Part shown: positions 6,606 to 13,021 of the stretch, one piece after another
How positions within the stretch are numbered: the first letter of the stretch is position 1
How the letters are laid out: each line of letters opens with the position of its first letter
NCBI GenBank assembly: GCA_030433055.1
Contig: JAUILJ010000123.1
Location: forward strand, 1 to 13,021
From: Polyangia bacterium
GTDB lineage: Bacteria; Myxococcota_A; Polyangia; Polyangiales; Polyangiaceae
Reading direction: 5' to 3'
Length of the DNA: 13,021 nt
Made by a program: the position numbers and the translations under genes
Notes under the pieces: generated by a model
The model's input: only the letters and a program-made list of their open reading frames with translations
The model's database searches: none
What the model was told of the DNA's origin: nothing

Positions 6606-8055
6606 GTTTGAGACCGCTTTGCGCGAGTGCCTGACGTTCGACGACGTCATGCTCCTGCCCGCCTACAGCGAGGTACTCCCAGCCGATGTGGACGTCACCT
6701 CGCGACTGACCCGCAAGATCGGGCTGAACATCCCGCTGCTCAGCGCAGCCATGGACTCCGTTACCGAGAGCCGCATGGCCATCGCCGTCGCGCGCCAGGG
6801 CGGCATTGGCATCATTCACAAGAATCTTCCACCCCAGCTTCAAGCCAGCGAAGTCGACCGAGTCAAGCGTGCGGAGAGCGGCATCATCACCGACCCCGTC
6901 ACGGCCAACCCGAGTCAGTCGCTTCGAGAAGCGCTGTCGGTGATGGAGCAGCACAACATCTCCGGCGTCCCGGTAGTTGAAGGCTCAACCCCGGTCGGCA
7001 TCCTCACCCACCGGGACATCCGCTTCGAAAAGAACCTGGATCAGCCGATCAGCGCGCTGATGACCACCAAGCTGGTCACGGTTCCGCCGGGAGTCGCCGC
7101 AGAAGAGGCCCGGGAGCTGCTGCACCAGCACCGCATCGAGAAGCTCTTGGTGGTCGAAGGCGGCAAGCTGGTCGGGCTCATCACCATCAAAGACCTGATG
7201 CAAGCCGAGCGCAATCCTCTGGCCAACAAGGACGAACGCGGTCGGCTCCGAGTCGGGGCCGCGATTGGCCCCGGCGCCGACCGGGAAATCCGCACGGATG
7301 CGCTGGTCGAGGCCGGCGTCGACGTGCTGGTCGTCGACACGGCGCACGGTCACTCCAAGGGCGTGCTCGAGGCCATTCGCGAGACCAAGCGCCGCCACCC
7401 GAAGCTCGAGGTCATGGGAGGCAACATCGCGACCGCCGCCGCCGCGCAGGCGCTGATCGACGCCGGAGCGGACGCCATCAAGGTGGGCATCGGCCCGGGC
7501 AGCATCTGCACCACACGCATCGTCGCCGGGATCGGCGTGCCCCAGATCACGGCCATCGCAGACTGTGCCGCCGTAGCGAAGCAGCATGGCGTGCCTGTGA
7601 TCGCCGACGGCGGCGTGAAGTTCAGTGGAGACGTGGTCAAGGCGATCGCCGCTGGCGCTTCCGCGGTGATGATCGGGTCGCTGTTTGCCGGCACCGACGA
7701 GTCACCGGGCGATCTGGTGCTCTATCAGGGCCGGAGCTACAAGGTGTATCGCGGCATGGGCTCCCTCGGCGCCATGAAGAAGGGCAGCAAGGACCGCTAC
7801 GGTCAGAGCGGCACCGCAGACGAGAAATTGGTTCCCGAAGGAATCGAGGGGCGCGTCCCGCACCGCGGCAACGTGGGTTCGATCCTGTCCCAGCTGGTGG
7901 GCGGGCTGCGCGCAGGCATGGGCTACACTGGAGGCGCAACGGTGGCCGAGATGCAGGAGAAAGCTCAATTCATCCGCATCACGGGCTCCGGCCTCAAGGA
8001 GAGCCACGTTCACGACGTGATCATCACCGAAGAGGCCCCGAACTATCACGTGTGA
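6604..8055 (+). CDS. guaB: Inosine-5'-monophosphate dehydrogenase
   Basis: GuaB oxidises IMP to XMP with NAD+, the committed step of guanine nucleotide synthesis in the cytosol. The 483-residue protein has the full family layout: LTFDDVMLLP at the N-terminus, the SAAMDSVTE loop, two CBS domains (about 95-145 and 150-205), the NAD-side VDTAHGHS, the catalytic loop GPGSICTTR with Cys302, IADGG phosphate-binding motif, GSLFAGTDE, and the flap MGSLGAMKKGSKDRYGQ with the catalytic Arg-Tyr pair. No key residue is missing. The ATG at 6604 fits the usual short N-terminus; an in-frame ATG at 6574 would add ten residues and cannot be excluded. The gene diverges from the YbjN-pspA operon, has no guaA beside it, and ends in a terminator, so it is probably a single-gene transcript. 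A perfect inverted repeat at the start codon suggests control of initiation. Confidence 0.98.
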   Translation: MFETALRECLTFDDVMLLPAYSEVLPADVDVTSRLTRKIGLNIPLLSAAMDSVTESRMAIAVARQGGIGIIHKNLPPQLQASEVDRVKRAESGIITDPVTANPSQSLREALSVMEQHNISGVPVVEGSTPVGILTHRDIRFEKNLDQPISALMTTKLVTVPPGVAAEEARELLHQHRIEKLLVVEGGKLVGLITIKDLMQAERNPLANKDERGRLRVGAAIGPGADREIRTDALVEAGVDVLVVDTAHGHSKGVLEAIRETKRRHPKLEVMGGNIATAAAAQALIDAGADAIKVGIGPGSICTTRIVAGIGVPQITAIADCAAVAKQHGVPVIADGGVKFSGDVVKAIAAGASAVMIGSLFAGTDESPGDLVLYQGRSYKVYRGMGSLGAMKKGSKDRYGQSGTADEKLVPEGIEGRVPHRGNVGSILSQLVGGLRAGMGYTGGATVAEMQEKAQFIRITGSGLKESHVHDVIITEEAPNYHV

Positions 8056-8104
8056 CCTCGGCAGCTAGCACCCGCCTCGTTCCCGAAGACACGGTACAGA
8101 CGGC

Positions 8105-8144
8105 ACAGGCCGCGCGGCATTCGCCACGCGGCCTGTTTCGTTTG
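8105..8144 (+). terminator. Intrinsic terminator of guaB
   Basis: ACAGGCCGCG (8105-8114) and CGCGGCCTGT (8127-8136) form a perfect 10-bp stem. The loop can add GGC/GCC pairs around ATTC after one mismatch. TTTCGTTT follows directly. It starts 50 bases after the guaB stop. In the other direction no T-run follows, so it serves guaB rather than the convergent barrel gene. Confidence 0.9.
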
Positions 8145-8154
8145 GATGAGCAGC

Positions 8155-9216
8155 TCAGAAGCGGGCTAGCGTGCGCTGACCGCTGGCGGTGCTGGAGCCG
8201 CCTCCGCCGAGATCGAAGCGATACTGCAGGCCCACGCGCCCCATGAACACGGTGGCGGTGCCCGCACCCTGAGCGCAACCGTCGAAGTCGTTGGGATCGC
8301 TCGAGAGCTGGTGTGCCTGGACGTCTGCTTGCGCCACGAAGGCCAGGTTGGGTTCGACGTCGATGTCGACACCAATCCCGGCGCCCATGGCCAGGCGAGC
8401 GCCATCGCTTGCACTGCACTGGAACGAGGTCGACTGATTCACGAAGATGTTCCCCTCGGCGAGCTGAGTGCCGTTGGCGTCGATCGACTGCCAGCTCAAG
8501 CCGAACATTGCCGTAAGGAATAGTCCGGCCTTGTCACCCCGCAGGGGAAACACTCGGCCTTGGAGCCAGCCCGTCTCTGCGATGCGGTGTACGGAGAGAC
8601 TCGACGCCTGAAACGGAGGCGTCTCCTCGGTGCCCAGGCCGAGCCGGGCATAGCTGAGTCCAATGCTCAGCATGCGGTTTGGGGCGAACCACAGCCCGCC
8701 GCCAAACCCCAGATCGCCACCCGACGCATTGCGGAAGCCCTCGGATGCCCCCTCGAGACGACGCCCCACGCCCGCGTTGAGTTCGACGCCAAGGGTCATC
8801 TCCGGAGGCTTCTCGTCGCCGCCGTCCTTTGGCGGTGCGTCGGCCATCGGAGCCATGGGCTGGGGTGGTGGAGCGGCAGCGGCGGGCGCTACCGCAGGTG
8901 GGGGCGCCGCAGGCTCCGGCTCAGGCTCAGGCTCCGGCGCGGGCTCAGGTGCCGGCGCGGGCTCAGGTGCCGGCGCGGGCTCGGCGGCGGGCTTCTCACA
9001 GGGCTTGTCCGGATCGGAGCATTCCTCGCCGGGCTCGGCAGGCGCGTCAGGCTCCCCGGCCTCGCCGCCTTCCGCCGGAGGCTCCGCGTCGGCGGGGGTG
9101 TCTTCCGCCGCAGGCGGATCGGCGGGAGGCGCGGGGGGGGGCGCGGGCTGGGCAAGCACGACGCTGCTGGAGGCAATCCAAGCCGCAACCGCGGCTGCAC
9201 TCAGAGGGATTCGCAT
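8155..9216 (-). CDS. Outer-membrane beta-barrel protein with Pro/Glu-rich stalk
   Basis: This 353-residue protein starts with a signal peptide (cleavage probably after Ala22, before QPAPPP). Residues 23-139 are low complexity, rich in Pro, Ala and Glu, with PAPEP repeats and one CSDPDKPC pair (Cys66, Cys73). From about residue 140 alternating strands of barrel type appear (MTLGVELNAGVG, DLGFGGGLWFAPN, MLSIGLSYARLGLG, LFLTAMFGLSW, MGAGIGVDIDV, FVAQADVQAHQL, FMGRVGLQYRFDL), as in small porin-like or OmpA-type barrels, ending in Phe. Two further Cys in the barrel half may pair. The Pro-rich part may span the periplasm. The start at 9216 is chosen for the signal peptide; the frame is open to 9492 but that part does not look exported, and no clear ribosome site marks either start. 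Function is unknown. Confidence 0.8.
   Translation of the reverse strand: MRIPLSAAAVAAWIASSSVVLAQPAPPPAPPADPPAAEDTPADAEPPAEGGEAGEPDAPAEPGEECSDPDKPCEKPAAEPAPAPEPAPAPEPAPEPEPEPEPAAPPPAVAPAAAAPPPQPMAPMADAPPKDGGDEKPPEMTLGVELNAGVGRRLEGASEGFRNASGGDLGFGGGLWFAPNRMLSIGLSYARLGLGTEETPPFQASSLSVHRIAETGWLQGRVFPLRGDKAGLFLTAMFGLSWQSIDANGTQLAEGNIFVNQSTSFQCSASDGARLAMGAGIGVDIDVEPNLAFVAQADVQAHQLSSDPNDFDGCAQGAGTATVFMGRVGLQYRFDLGGGGSSTASGQRTLARF
8912..8983. repeat. Hexamer-periodic minisatellite encoding PAPEP repeats
   Basis: Twelve successive hexamers of the kinds GGCTCC, GGCTCA, GGCGCG and GGTGCC cover this stretch. From 8933 to 8986 they are arranged as three 18-base units, the second and third sharing GCCGGCGCGGGCTC. 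It encodes the Pro-Ala-Pro-Glu stalk of the barrel protein and could change length in six-base steps without breaking the frame. Confidence 0.8.
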
Positions 9217-9340
9217 GGCGCGACTATCCAGCGCATCGACGAGCTTGGCAACGCTCTGTGGAGAGCCCAGCGCCGCCTTCACGCGCTGCTCAAAAAGTTC
9301 GCCCACCGTGCAGCCCTCCAAGGCGAGCACGCCTTCACCC

Positions 9341-9370
9341 GCTCCCCGCAGACTGCGCTCCCCGCAGACT
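9341..9370. repeat. Tandem 16-bp duplication upstream of barrel gene
   Basis: GCTCCCCGCAGACT occurs at 9341 and again at 9357, a 16-base period. It lies in the 176-base gap between the 79-residue membrane protein gene and the barrel gene, about 125 bases before the barrel start codon. It could be a pair of protein-binding sites or a simple slippage duplication. Nothing else in the gap (9217-9392) is recognisable. Confidence 0.6.
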
Positions 9371-9392
9371 CGACCGGGCGAGCGCCGCGGCG

Positions 9393-9632
9393 TCAGTTGT
9401 ATGGACTCGAGGGTAGCGAAGGGCCCATGGGTGGCTTCTTGTTGGAGCGCGGATGCCGCACTCGCTCGAACCAAGCCTTGGCCCTCAGCCACCAGGCGGG
9501 AGGCGTCTGATCTCCCGAATGGGCGATCCGTACCGTTTCAGAAGCGGCGACGGCGAAGTACGCCAACACCAGCGCGAGCAGTGCGACGGCGGACCAGGTG
9601 GGACCAACCAACGCGAATAGTTTGTCGAACAC
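9393..9632 (-). CDS. Small single-span membrane protein, 79 residues
   Basis: This gene is not recognised. A GTG start at 9632 is chosen because GAAAGGAG lies seven bases upstream, the best ribosome site in this part of the window; the longer frame to 9695 has no such site. Residues 1-11 are short and mildly basic, residues about 13-29 (SAVALLALVLAYFAVAA) form one membrane span, and the remaining 50 residues are basic and aromatic (WWLRAKAWFERVRHPRSNKK), so they probably stay in the cytoplasm. It lies 176 bases upstream of the barrel gene on the same strand and could share its transcript. Its leader has a CGCAGC-ATTC-GCTGCG hairpin (9674-9689) and a cluster of operator-like half-sites farther up. 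Confidence 0.65.
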   Translation of the reverse strand: MFDKLFALVGPTWSAVALLALVLAYFAVAASETVRIAHSGDQTPPAWWLRAKAWFERVRHPRSNKKPPMGPSLPSSPYN

Positions 9633-9690
9633 GGTTGTGCTCCTTTCTCCGGCCAGCGTCGCGCGCCGGGACACGCAGCATTCGCTGCGC

Positions 9691-9725
9691 ACCAATACTG
9701 GCCAGTTGGTCTGTTTCTAACCAAC
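9691..9725. promoter_or_regulatory. Alternating ACCAA/TTGGT half-sites, candidate operator and promoter
   Basis: ACCAA (9691-9695), TTGGT (9706-9710) and ACCAA (9720-9724) alternate in orientation at 15- and 14-base steps, giving two overlapping inverted repeats; GTTGGT and ACCAAC pair over a 9-base spacer. A perfect palindrome ACTGGCCAGT (9697-9706) lies within. On the minus strand TTGGTT and CAGTAT, 18 bases apart, are a weak -35/-10 candidate for the 79-residue protein gene. The TetR gene ends about 200 bases away and is a possible regulator. The rest of 9633-9927 shows nothing I can name; part of it (9715-9850) is richer in A/T than its surroundings. Confidence 0.4.
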
Positions 9726-9927
9726 CTACGCGGCGTGTCAACTCGGGTTCGCGTTCACTCCGCGGGCCATCCAAGAGTAACTATCGAGAATTACAGACTT
9801 AATGCGCTGCGCAAAAACATCGAGGCGACGCTAGAAACTGCGACACCAAACACTGGAATCGTTGTTTCGTCCCCGACACACGGCTCGCTGGCGGTGCCCC
9901 GAGCTACTTCGGACACGACTCAGCGCC

Positions 9928-10557
9928 TCAGCTGCGGGACGGATCGCGCTCGACCTCGAACAGGCTGAACACGATCACCTCGAGGGCGCGCATCACTTCT
10001 TCGTCGTCTTCGGGGGGCGGGGGATCGAAGAAATCGTGCAGGGCCAGGCCGTCCAGCGCTCCCAGGAGCAGGCGGGGGATGACCCTCGGCGGGATCTTGG
10101 TACGGATCCCGAGCTGGGGCAGCGATTCCACGATGCCTTCGGCGACTTGCTGACGGTTGGCTTCGAACATGGTGCGCAGCGTCAGCTGCAGCTTGGGCTC
10201 GTGGAGCCCCTGAGCCATCAAGTCCGCGAGCACGCGAAGCTCAGGCCCCGCGTCCTTGCGCGTGGCGCGCATCTCGCTGAGCGCGCGAAGGATGCGTTCG
10301 TGCGGCTCTCCGGGCGCGTCCCAAGCGTCTCTGACCCGCTCCCGCATCACGTCCGCGCAGTGCTGGAGCACCTGCTCGATCAGCTCGTCCTTGCTCTCGA
10401 AGTGGTAGTGGACCGCGCCCTTGCTCATCCCGGCGGCGGATGCGATGTCGCTGACCGAGGTTCTGGCGTAGCCGCGCTCGGACAGAGCGCGCACTGCCGC
10501 CTCCAGCACCTGCTGCCGGCTGACCTCGCTCTTCTTGTAGGATCCACGCGCCCGCAT
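9928..10557 (-). CDS. TetR/AcrR family transcriptional regulator
   Basis: TetR-type proteins are dimeric repressors released from DNA by a small ligand. The 209-residue protein has a typical N-terminal DNA-binding domain: VLEAAVRALSERGYARTSV, helix-turn-helix around residues 34-53 (SDIASAAGMSKGAVHYHF), then SKDELIEQVL. The C-terminal ligand and dimer domain (about 65-205) is all helical and too variable to name a ligand; a DPPPPEDDEE loop precedes the last helix. The ATG at 10557 places the HTH at the usual distance from the start; upstream GTG and TTG codons are open in frame, and no start has a clear ribosome site. It is transcribed away from the serine tRNA genes. Possible targets are its own promoter or the half-site cluster at 9691-9725. 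Confidence 0.93.
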   Translation of the reverse strand: MRARGSYKKSEVSRQQVLEAAVRALSERGYARTSVSDIASAAGMSKGAVHYHFESKDELIEQVLQHCADVMRERVRDAWDAPGEPHERILRALSEMRATRKDAGPELRVLADLMAQGLHEPKLQLTLRTMFEANRQQVAEGIVESLPQLGIRTKIPPRVIPRLLLGALDGLALHDFFDPPPPEDDEEVMRALEVIVFSLFEVERDPSRS

Positions 10558-10731
10558 GACGGGAAAACTCGGACCAAGGCGGGTCGGAATCACGCGCGCC
10601 CCCGGCGCATCCGCGAGCGGCCAACCCCGACCTCGGGCCAATGGACTTCATTACCGCGGTTGCGCGCACGAACTCCAGTCCCAAGGCCTCGCGCCCGCTC
10701 GCGGAAGCAGCTCGCCAGCGTACGCATCGCG

Positions 10732-10760
10732 TTGACAGCCCCAGATCCGTTTGCCACATT
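10732..10760 (+). promoter_or_regulatory. Sigma70-type promoter of the tRNA-Ser genes
   Basis: A perfect TTGACA (10732-10737) is followed after 17 bases by CACATT (10755-10760), which matches three of six -10 bases. Transcription would begin near 10767, practically at the 5' end of the first tRNA. Confidence 0.65.
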
Positions 10761-10767
10761 CCGCCGC

Positions 10768-10854
<87 letters not shown>

Positions 10855-10873
10855 CCGGCTCAGCATTCGCTGG

Positions 10874-10953
10874 CTCATTCGCGGCAACTGTACTAATCGG
10901 CTCTGGCCGACGCTGCAGCGCCGAGTTCCCAGGAGCTCGGTCGCGCGAATGAG
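10874..10953 (+). other. Strongly folded spacer between the two tRNA-Ser genes
   Basis: CTCATTCGCG (10874-10883) and CGCGAATGAG (10944-10953) are a perfect 10-bp inverted repeat closing most of the 104-base spacer. GGC/GCC pairs extend it past a one-base bulge. Inside are CGGC-TCTG-GCCG, the palindrome CGCTGCAGCG, and an 8-bp hairpin at 10921-10940 (CCGAGTTC, loop CCAG, GAGCTCGG, one G-U pair). If both tRNAs are on one precursor, this would be a branched structure that might guide processing. A TACTAA box at 10891 could alternatively be a -10 for the second tRNA. Confidence 0.5.
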
Positions 10954-10956
10954 AGC

Positions 10957-11045
<89 letters not shown>

Positions 11046-11055
11046 CAAAGCTAGC

Positions 11056-11090
11056 CTCCCCTGTCACTCGACCTCGAGAGACGTGGGGAG
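11056..11090. terminator. Nested hairpin between tRNA-Ser and convergent FAH gene
   Basis: CTCCCC (11056-11061) pairs with GGGGAG (11085-11090); inside, GTC pairs with GAC and CTCGA with TCGAG around CC. About 14 bp pair with small mismatches. It lies 10 bases after the second tRNA and 12 bases after the stop of the FAH gene, so it could end transcription from both sides. Neither side has a good T-run (minus strand has only TTT), so it may instead be a processing or Rho-independent-like pause structure. Confidence 0.4.
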
Positions 11091-11102
11091 CGCGAGCCCT
11101 GG

Positions 11103-11855
11103 CTACGCGACGCCGAACTCGAGCACTTCCAGGCCATCAATCTCGATACGGATGGCGTCGCCGCTCGCCAGCGGACCCACACCGTGAGGCGTTCCTGTCG
11201 CTATCAGGTCACCGGGCTCCAGCGTCATGAAGCTCGAAGCGAAGGCGATCACCTGGGCGATGGAGAACACCATGTCCCGAGTGTTGCCGTCCTGCCGCGT
11301 CTCGCCATTCTGCGCCAGATGTATCCGCAAGGCATCGGGCTCCAGGTCCGTAACCAGCTCCGGCCCAGCGGGGCAGAACGTATCGAAGCCCTTGGCGCGA
11401 GTCCAGAGGCGGTCCTTCTTCTGGTAATCGCGCGCAGTCACGTCACACACTACCGTGTAGCCGAACACGTGCTTCAAGGCTTCCGCTTCCGATACCTGAC
11501 TGGCGCGTGAGCCGATAACGACTCCGAGCTCCGCCTCGAAATCGGTGCGCTCGACGCTTGGCGGAAGACGAACATTTCCTCCCGGATCCAGCAGTGAGGA
11601 CGGTGGCTTGAAGAACAACAGCGGCTCCGCAGGCACCTCGCCTTGCATCTCCTTGGCGTGCTCGCGGTAGTTCTTGGCCACGCAGATGATCTTGGACGGT
11701 ACGACCGGTGCGAGCGCCTGGCTCGACGCGTGGACCGTCTCTTCGAGCACCTTCCCACCGGCCCAGGGAGCTCCATCCATGAGGTGGAGCGCGCCGTCGA
11801 GCAGCTCGACGAAGCGAGGTGAACCTTGATGCTGAACCCGGAGGAAGCGCGCCAT
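11103..11855 (-). CDS. Fumarylacetoacetate hydrolase (FAH) family protein
   Basis: FAH-family enzymes cleave, decarboxylate or isomerise acylpyruvate-like diketo acids using a divalent metal. The 250-residue protein is the usual length for the bacterial single-domain group. It shows KIICVAKNYREHAKEM (55-70), PLLFFKPPSSLL (78-89), the metal-binding DFEAELGVVIG with Glu107 and Glu109, CDVTARDYQ with Asp138, the conserved Lys155 in WTRAKGFDTF, and ATGTPHGVG (219-227). Substrate cannot be fixed from sequence; acylpyruvase, oxaloacetate decarboxylase and homoprotocatechuate-pathway roles are all found in the family. The ATG at 11855 is chosen because AAGG precedes it and the family N-terminus starts here; the open frame to 12098 is a shadow. 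It diverges from the coiled-coil gene across 135 bases and has no pathway neighbours. Confidence 0.92.
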   Translation of the reverse strand: MARFLRVQHQGSPRFVELLDGALHLMDGAPWAGGKVLEETVHASSQALAPVVPSKIICVAKNYREHAKEMQGEVPAEPLLFFKPPSSLLDPGGNVRLPPSVERTDFEAELGVVIGSRASQVSEAEALKHVFGYTVVCDVTARDYQKKDRLWTRAKGFDTFCPAGPELVTDLEPDALRIHLAQNGETRQDGNTRDMVFSIAQVIAFASSFMTLEPGDLIATGTPHGVGPLASGDAIRIEIDGLEVLEFGVA

Positions 11856-11990
11856 GGCGCCTTCATAGCGCGGCTCACGCTGGGCCGCGACGCCAAGCGC
11901 GAGGTCCGAGCGGAGCCGGCGAAAACTACGCTCTCCCGGTCGAGTCGCAGCCCCTTGTTCTGAGTGGGTGACTGGGCGCACCATGCGCTC

Positions 11991-12926
11991 GTGGCGCTGG
12001 ACGTGGAGAGCGAGCTCGATCAGATCTACCTGCTTCCGCCAGGGCAGTTCGTGTCGGCACGCAATCAGCTGGAGAAGAGACTCAAGGCGGCCGGACAAGC
12101 GACGGAGGCCAAATCCGTGAAGGCGCTCGCGAGGCCGAAGCTCACGGCGTGGTTGGTCAACTGGATCGCGCTCACCCAGAGCGCGGCGCTGGAGGCGCTG
12201 CGTTCAGCCGGGAGGAGCGTGGGCGAAGCCCAGGGCGGCGGCGACGGAGCAGCGCTGCTGGCGGCGAGCGAGCAGCGCAAGCGGGCGATCAAGCGCTGCG
12301 TGGAGCTGGCACGAGAGGCCTGCGAGGACCACGGAGAGAAGCTCGGCGCCGCCGCGGAGCGGGAGCTGTTCACGAGCCTCGAGAGCCTGGCGGTGCAAGC
12401 TGTGGATCCCACGGCGCCTGATCGGCCGGGCCGAATGACGCAGCCGCTCGGTGCCGCCGGCTTCGACGCCTTCGGAGTTGCCGGCTTCGCGCTGTCGGGT
12501 ACCGCGACGACCGACGCACCTCCCCCCCGAAAGAAGGCGCCAAGGAGTGCCAAGACGACGCCGGCGATCAGCGAGGAGGAGCGCCGCGCGGCGGAGCTCG
12601 CGCAACTGAAGCAGAAGCTCGCGGAGGCTCAGGCGCTGCTAGGTACGGTGAGCGAACGCGTGGGCGCTGCGAAGAGTCAGGTCCACAGCGCAGAGGTACG
12701 CCGCAAGGAAACACAAGACGAGCTCGTCGCGACCGAGGCCGAGTACCAGGCGGCGCTCGAAGCAGCGGAGCGCAAGAAATCCGACGTGGCACGCAAGAAG
12801 CGCGAGCTAGAGCGCGCTGAGGAAGCCCTGCAGAGCCAGACCAAGGGGCTCAGGCAACTGGTGGAACAGTACGCTTCCGCCGAGCAGGTGGTGGCCGAAC
12901 TTCAGCGCAACGTGAACGAGCATTGA
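11991..12926 (+). CDS. Hypothetical coiled-coil protein
   Basis: This gene is not assigned to a named family. A GTG at 11991 gives 311 residues; GTG at 11964 is equally possible, and neither has a clear ribosome site. The N-terminal 90 residues (ELDQIYLLPPGQFVSARNQL, then KSVKALARPKLTAWLVNWIA) resemble the front of uncharacterised proteins that I recall from Actinobacteria and myxobacteria, where an LPP..F..AR..L element is followed by VKAL.RP...AW..N. Residues 90-135 are helical with two Cys (103, 111). Residues 150-192 are a disordered Gly/Pro/Lys linker. Residues 195-308 are one long charged coiled coil with heptad-like Leu/Ala spacing. There is no signal peptide or membrane span, so it is probably cytoplasmic. 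It may bind a partner or DNA through the front domain; that is speculation. Confidence 0.75.
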   Translation: MALDVESELDQIYLLPPGQFVSARNQLEKRLKAAGQATEAKSVKALARPKLTAWLVNWIALTQSAALEALRSAGRSVGEAQGGGDGAALLAASEQRKRAIKRCVELAREACEDHGEKLGAAAERELFTSLESLAVQAVDPTAPDRPGRMTQPLGAAGFDAFGVAGFALSGTATTDAPPPRKKAPRSAKTTPAISEEERRAAELAQLKQKLAEAQALLGTVSERVGAAKSQVHSAEVRRKETQDELVATEAEYQAALEAAERKKSDVARKKRELERAEEALQSQTKGLRQLVEQYASAEQVVAELQRNVNEH

Positions 12927-12947
12927 GTAGTCGACCACCGCCATCGC

Positions 12948-13021
12948 TCAGCCTTCCTGCTTGGTCCAGCGCAGTCGCGGCTTCCGCGCGGCACCAGCTT
13001 CATCCAGGCGACGCAAGCGGC
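12948..13021 (-). CDS. C-terminal end of a gene entering from the right (partial)
   Basis: On the minus strand one frame stays open from the window edge to TGA at 12950-12948, giving 23 residues (RLRRLDEAGAARKPRLRWTK and three more). The basic, helical ending and the 21-base convergent spacing to the coiled-coil gene are consistent with a real gene end. The stretch is too short to identify, and another frame is also open. Confidence 0.35.
   Translation of the reverse strand, partial: RLRRLDEAGAARKPRLRWTKQEG

Noticed and set aside
9217..9492. In-frame N-terminal extension of the barrel protein (92 extra residues)
   Set aside because: It would place the signal peptide in the middle of the protein. 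A stretch resembling a helical domain (VGELFEQRVKAALG) is noted, but open frames are common by chance in such GC-rich DNA.
8663..9802. Long plus-strand open frame (379 residues) opposite the barrel gene
   Set aside because: It is rich in Gly/Ala/Ser/Arg with no fold-like pattern, and mirrors the Pro/Glu stalk on the other strand. The minus strand has a signal peptide and barrel strands.
11849..11860. 12-bp palindrome GCGCCATGGCGC at the FAH start codon
   Set aside because: It arises from the common Met-Ala-Arg start in GC-rich DNA, has no loop to form a useful hairpin, and needs no regulatory explanation.

Overview
The window looks like chromosomal DNA of a high-GC Gram-negative bacterium, most likely a myxobacterium of the Polyangiales type (inference). 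The pointers are G/C-rich third codon positions, a lipoprotein with a long Gly/Ser stalk and Cys-rich modules, a Pro/Glu-stalked outer-membrane barrel, an LpoB-like lipoprotein, and many unrecognised secreted proteins. I see no phage genes, insertion sequence, CRISPR array or toxin-antitoxin pair. Most of the window is envelope biology plus housekeeping.

Layout. (1) Positions 9-746 (-) encode a lipoprotein carrying two copies of a ten-cysteine module. A 277-base divergent gap follows, with a hairpin plus T-tract and a 12-base perfect palindrome. (2) Positions 1024-3200 (+) hold an LpoB-like lipoprotein and a COG3014-like TPR lipoprotein, probably one operon. (3) Positions 6363-3213 (-) hold a tightly packed operon: a YbjN/secretion-chaperone-like protein, PspA/IM30, and an exported CBM9-like protein with two internal repeats. 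The last gene carries a single-base frameshift in its second repeat. (4) guaB (IMP dehydrogenase) runs from 6604 to 8055 (+). A perfect 12-base inverted repeat overlaps its start codon, and a strong intrinsic terminator follows it. (5) On the minus strand lie an outer-membrane barrel protein (9216-8155), a 79-residue one-span membrane protein (9632-9393) and a TetR regulator (10557-9928). A cluster of alternating ACCAA/TTGGT half-sites lies upstream of the small membrane protein. (6) Two class II serine tRNAs (anticodons CGA and GGA) follow a TTGACA promoter. They are separated by a spacer that can fold strongly. (7) A fumarylacetoacetase-family enzyme (11855-11103, -) diverges from an unrecognised coiled-coil protein (11991-12926, +). 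The tail of one more minus-strand gene enters at the right edge.

How the genes may work together. LpoB-like and COG3014-like lipoproteins suggest control of peptidoglycan synthesis from the outer membrane. PspA with a YbjN-like partner suggests inner-membrane maintenance, with an exported carbohydrate-binding-like protein made from the same transcript. The most unusual signals are the start-codon-overlapping inverted repeat of guaB, the YbjN-PspA-exported-repeat-protein operon, the duplicated Cys module with its attenuator-like leader, and the folded spacer between the serine tRNAs.
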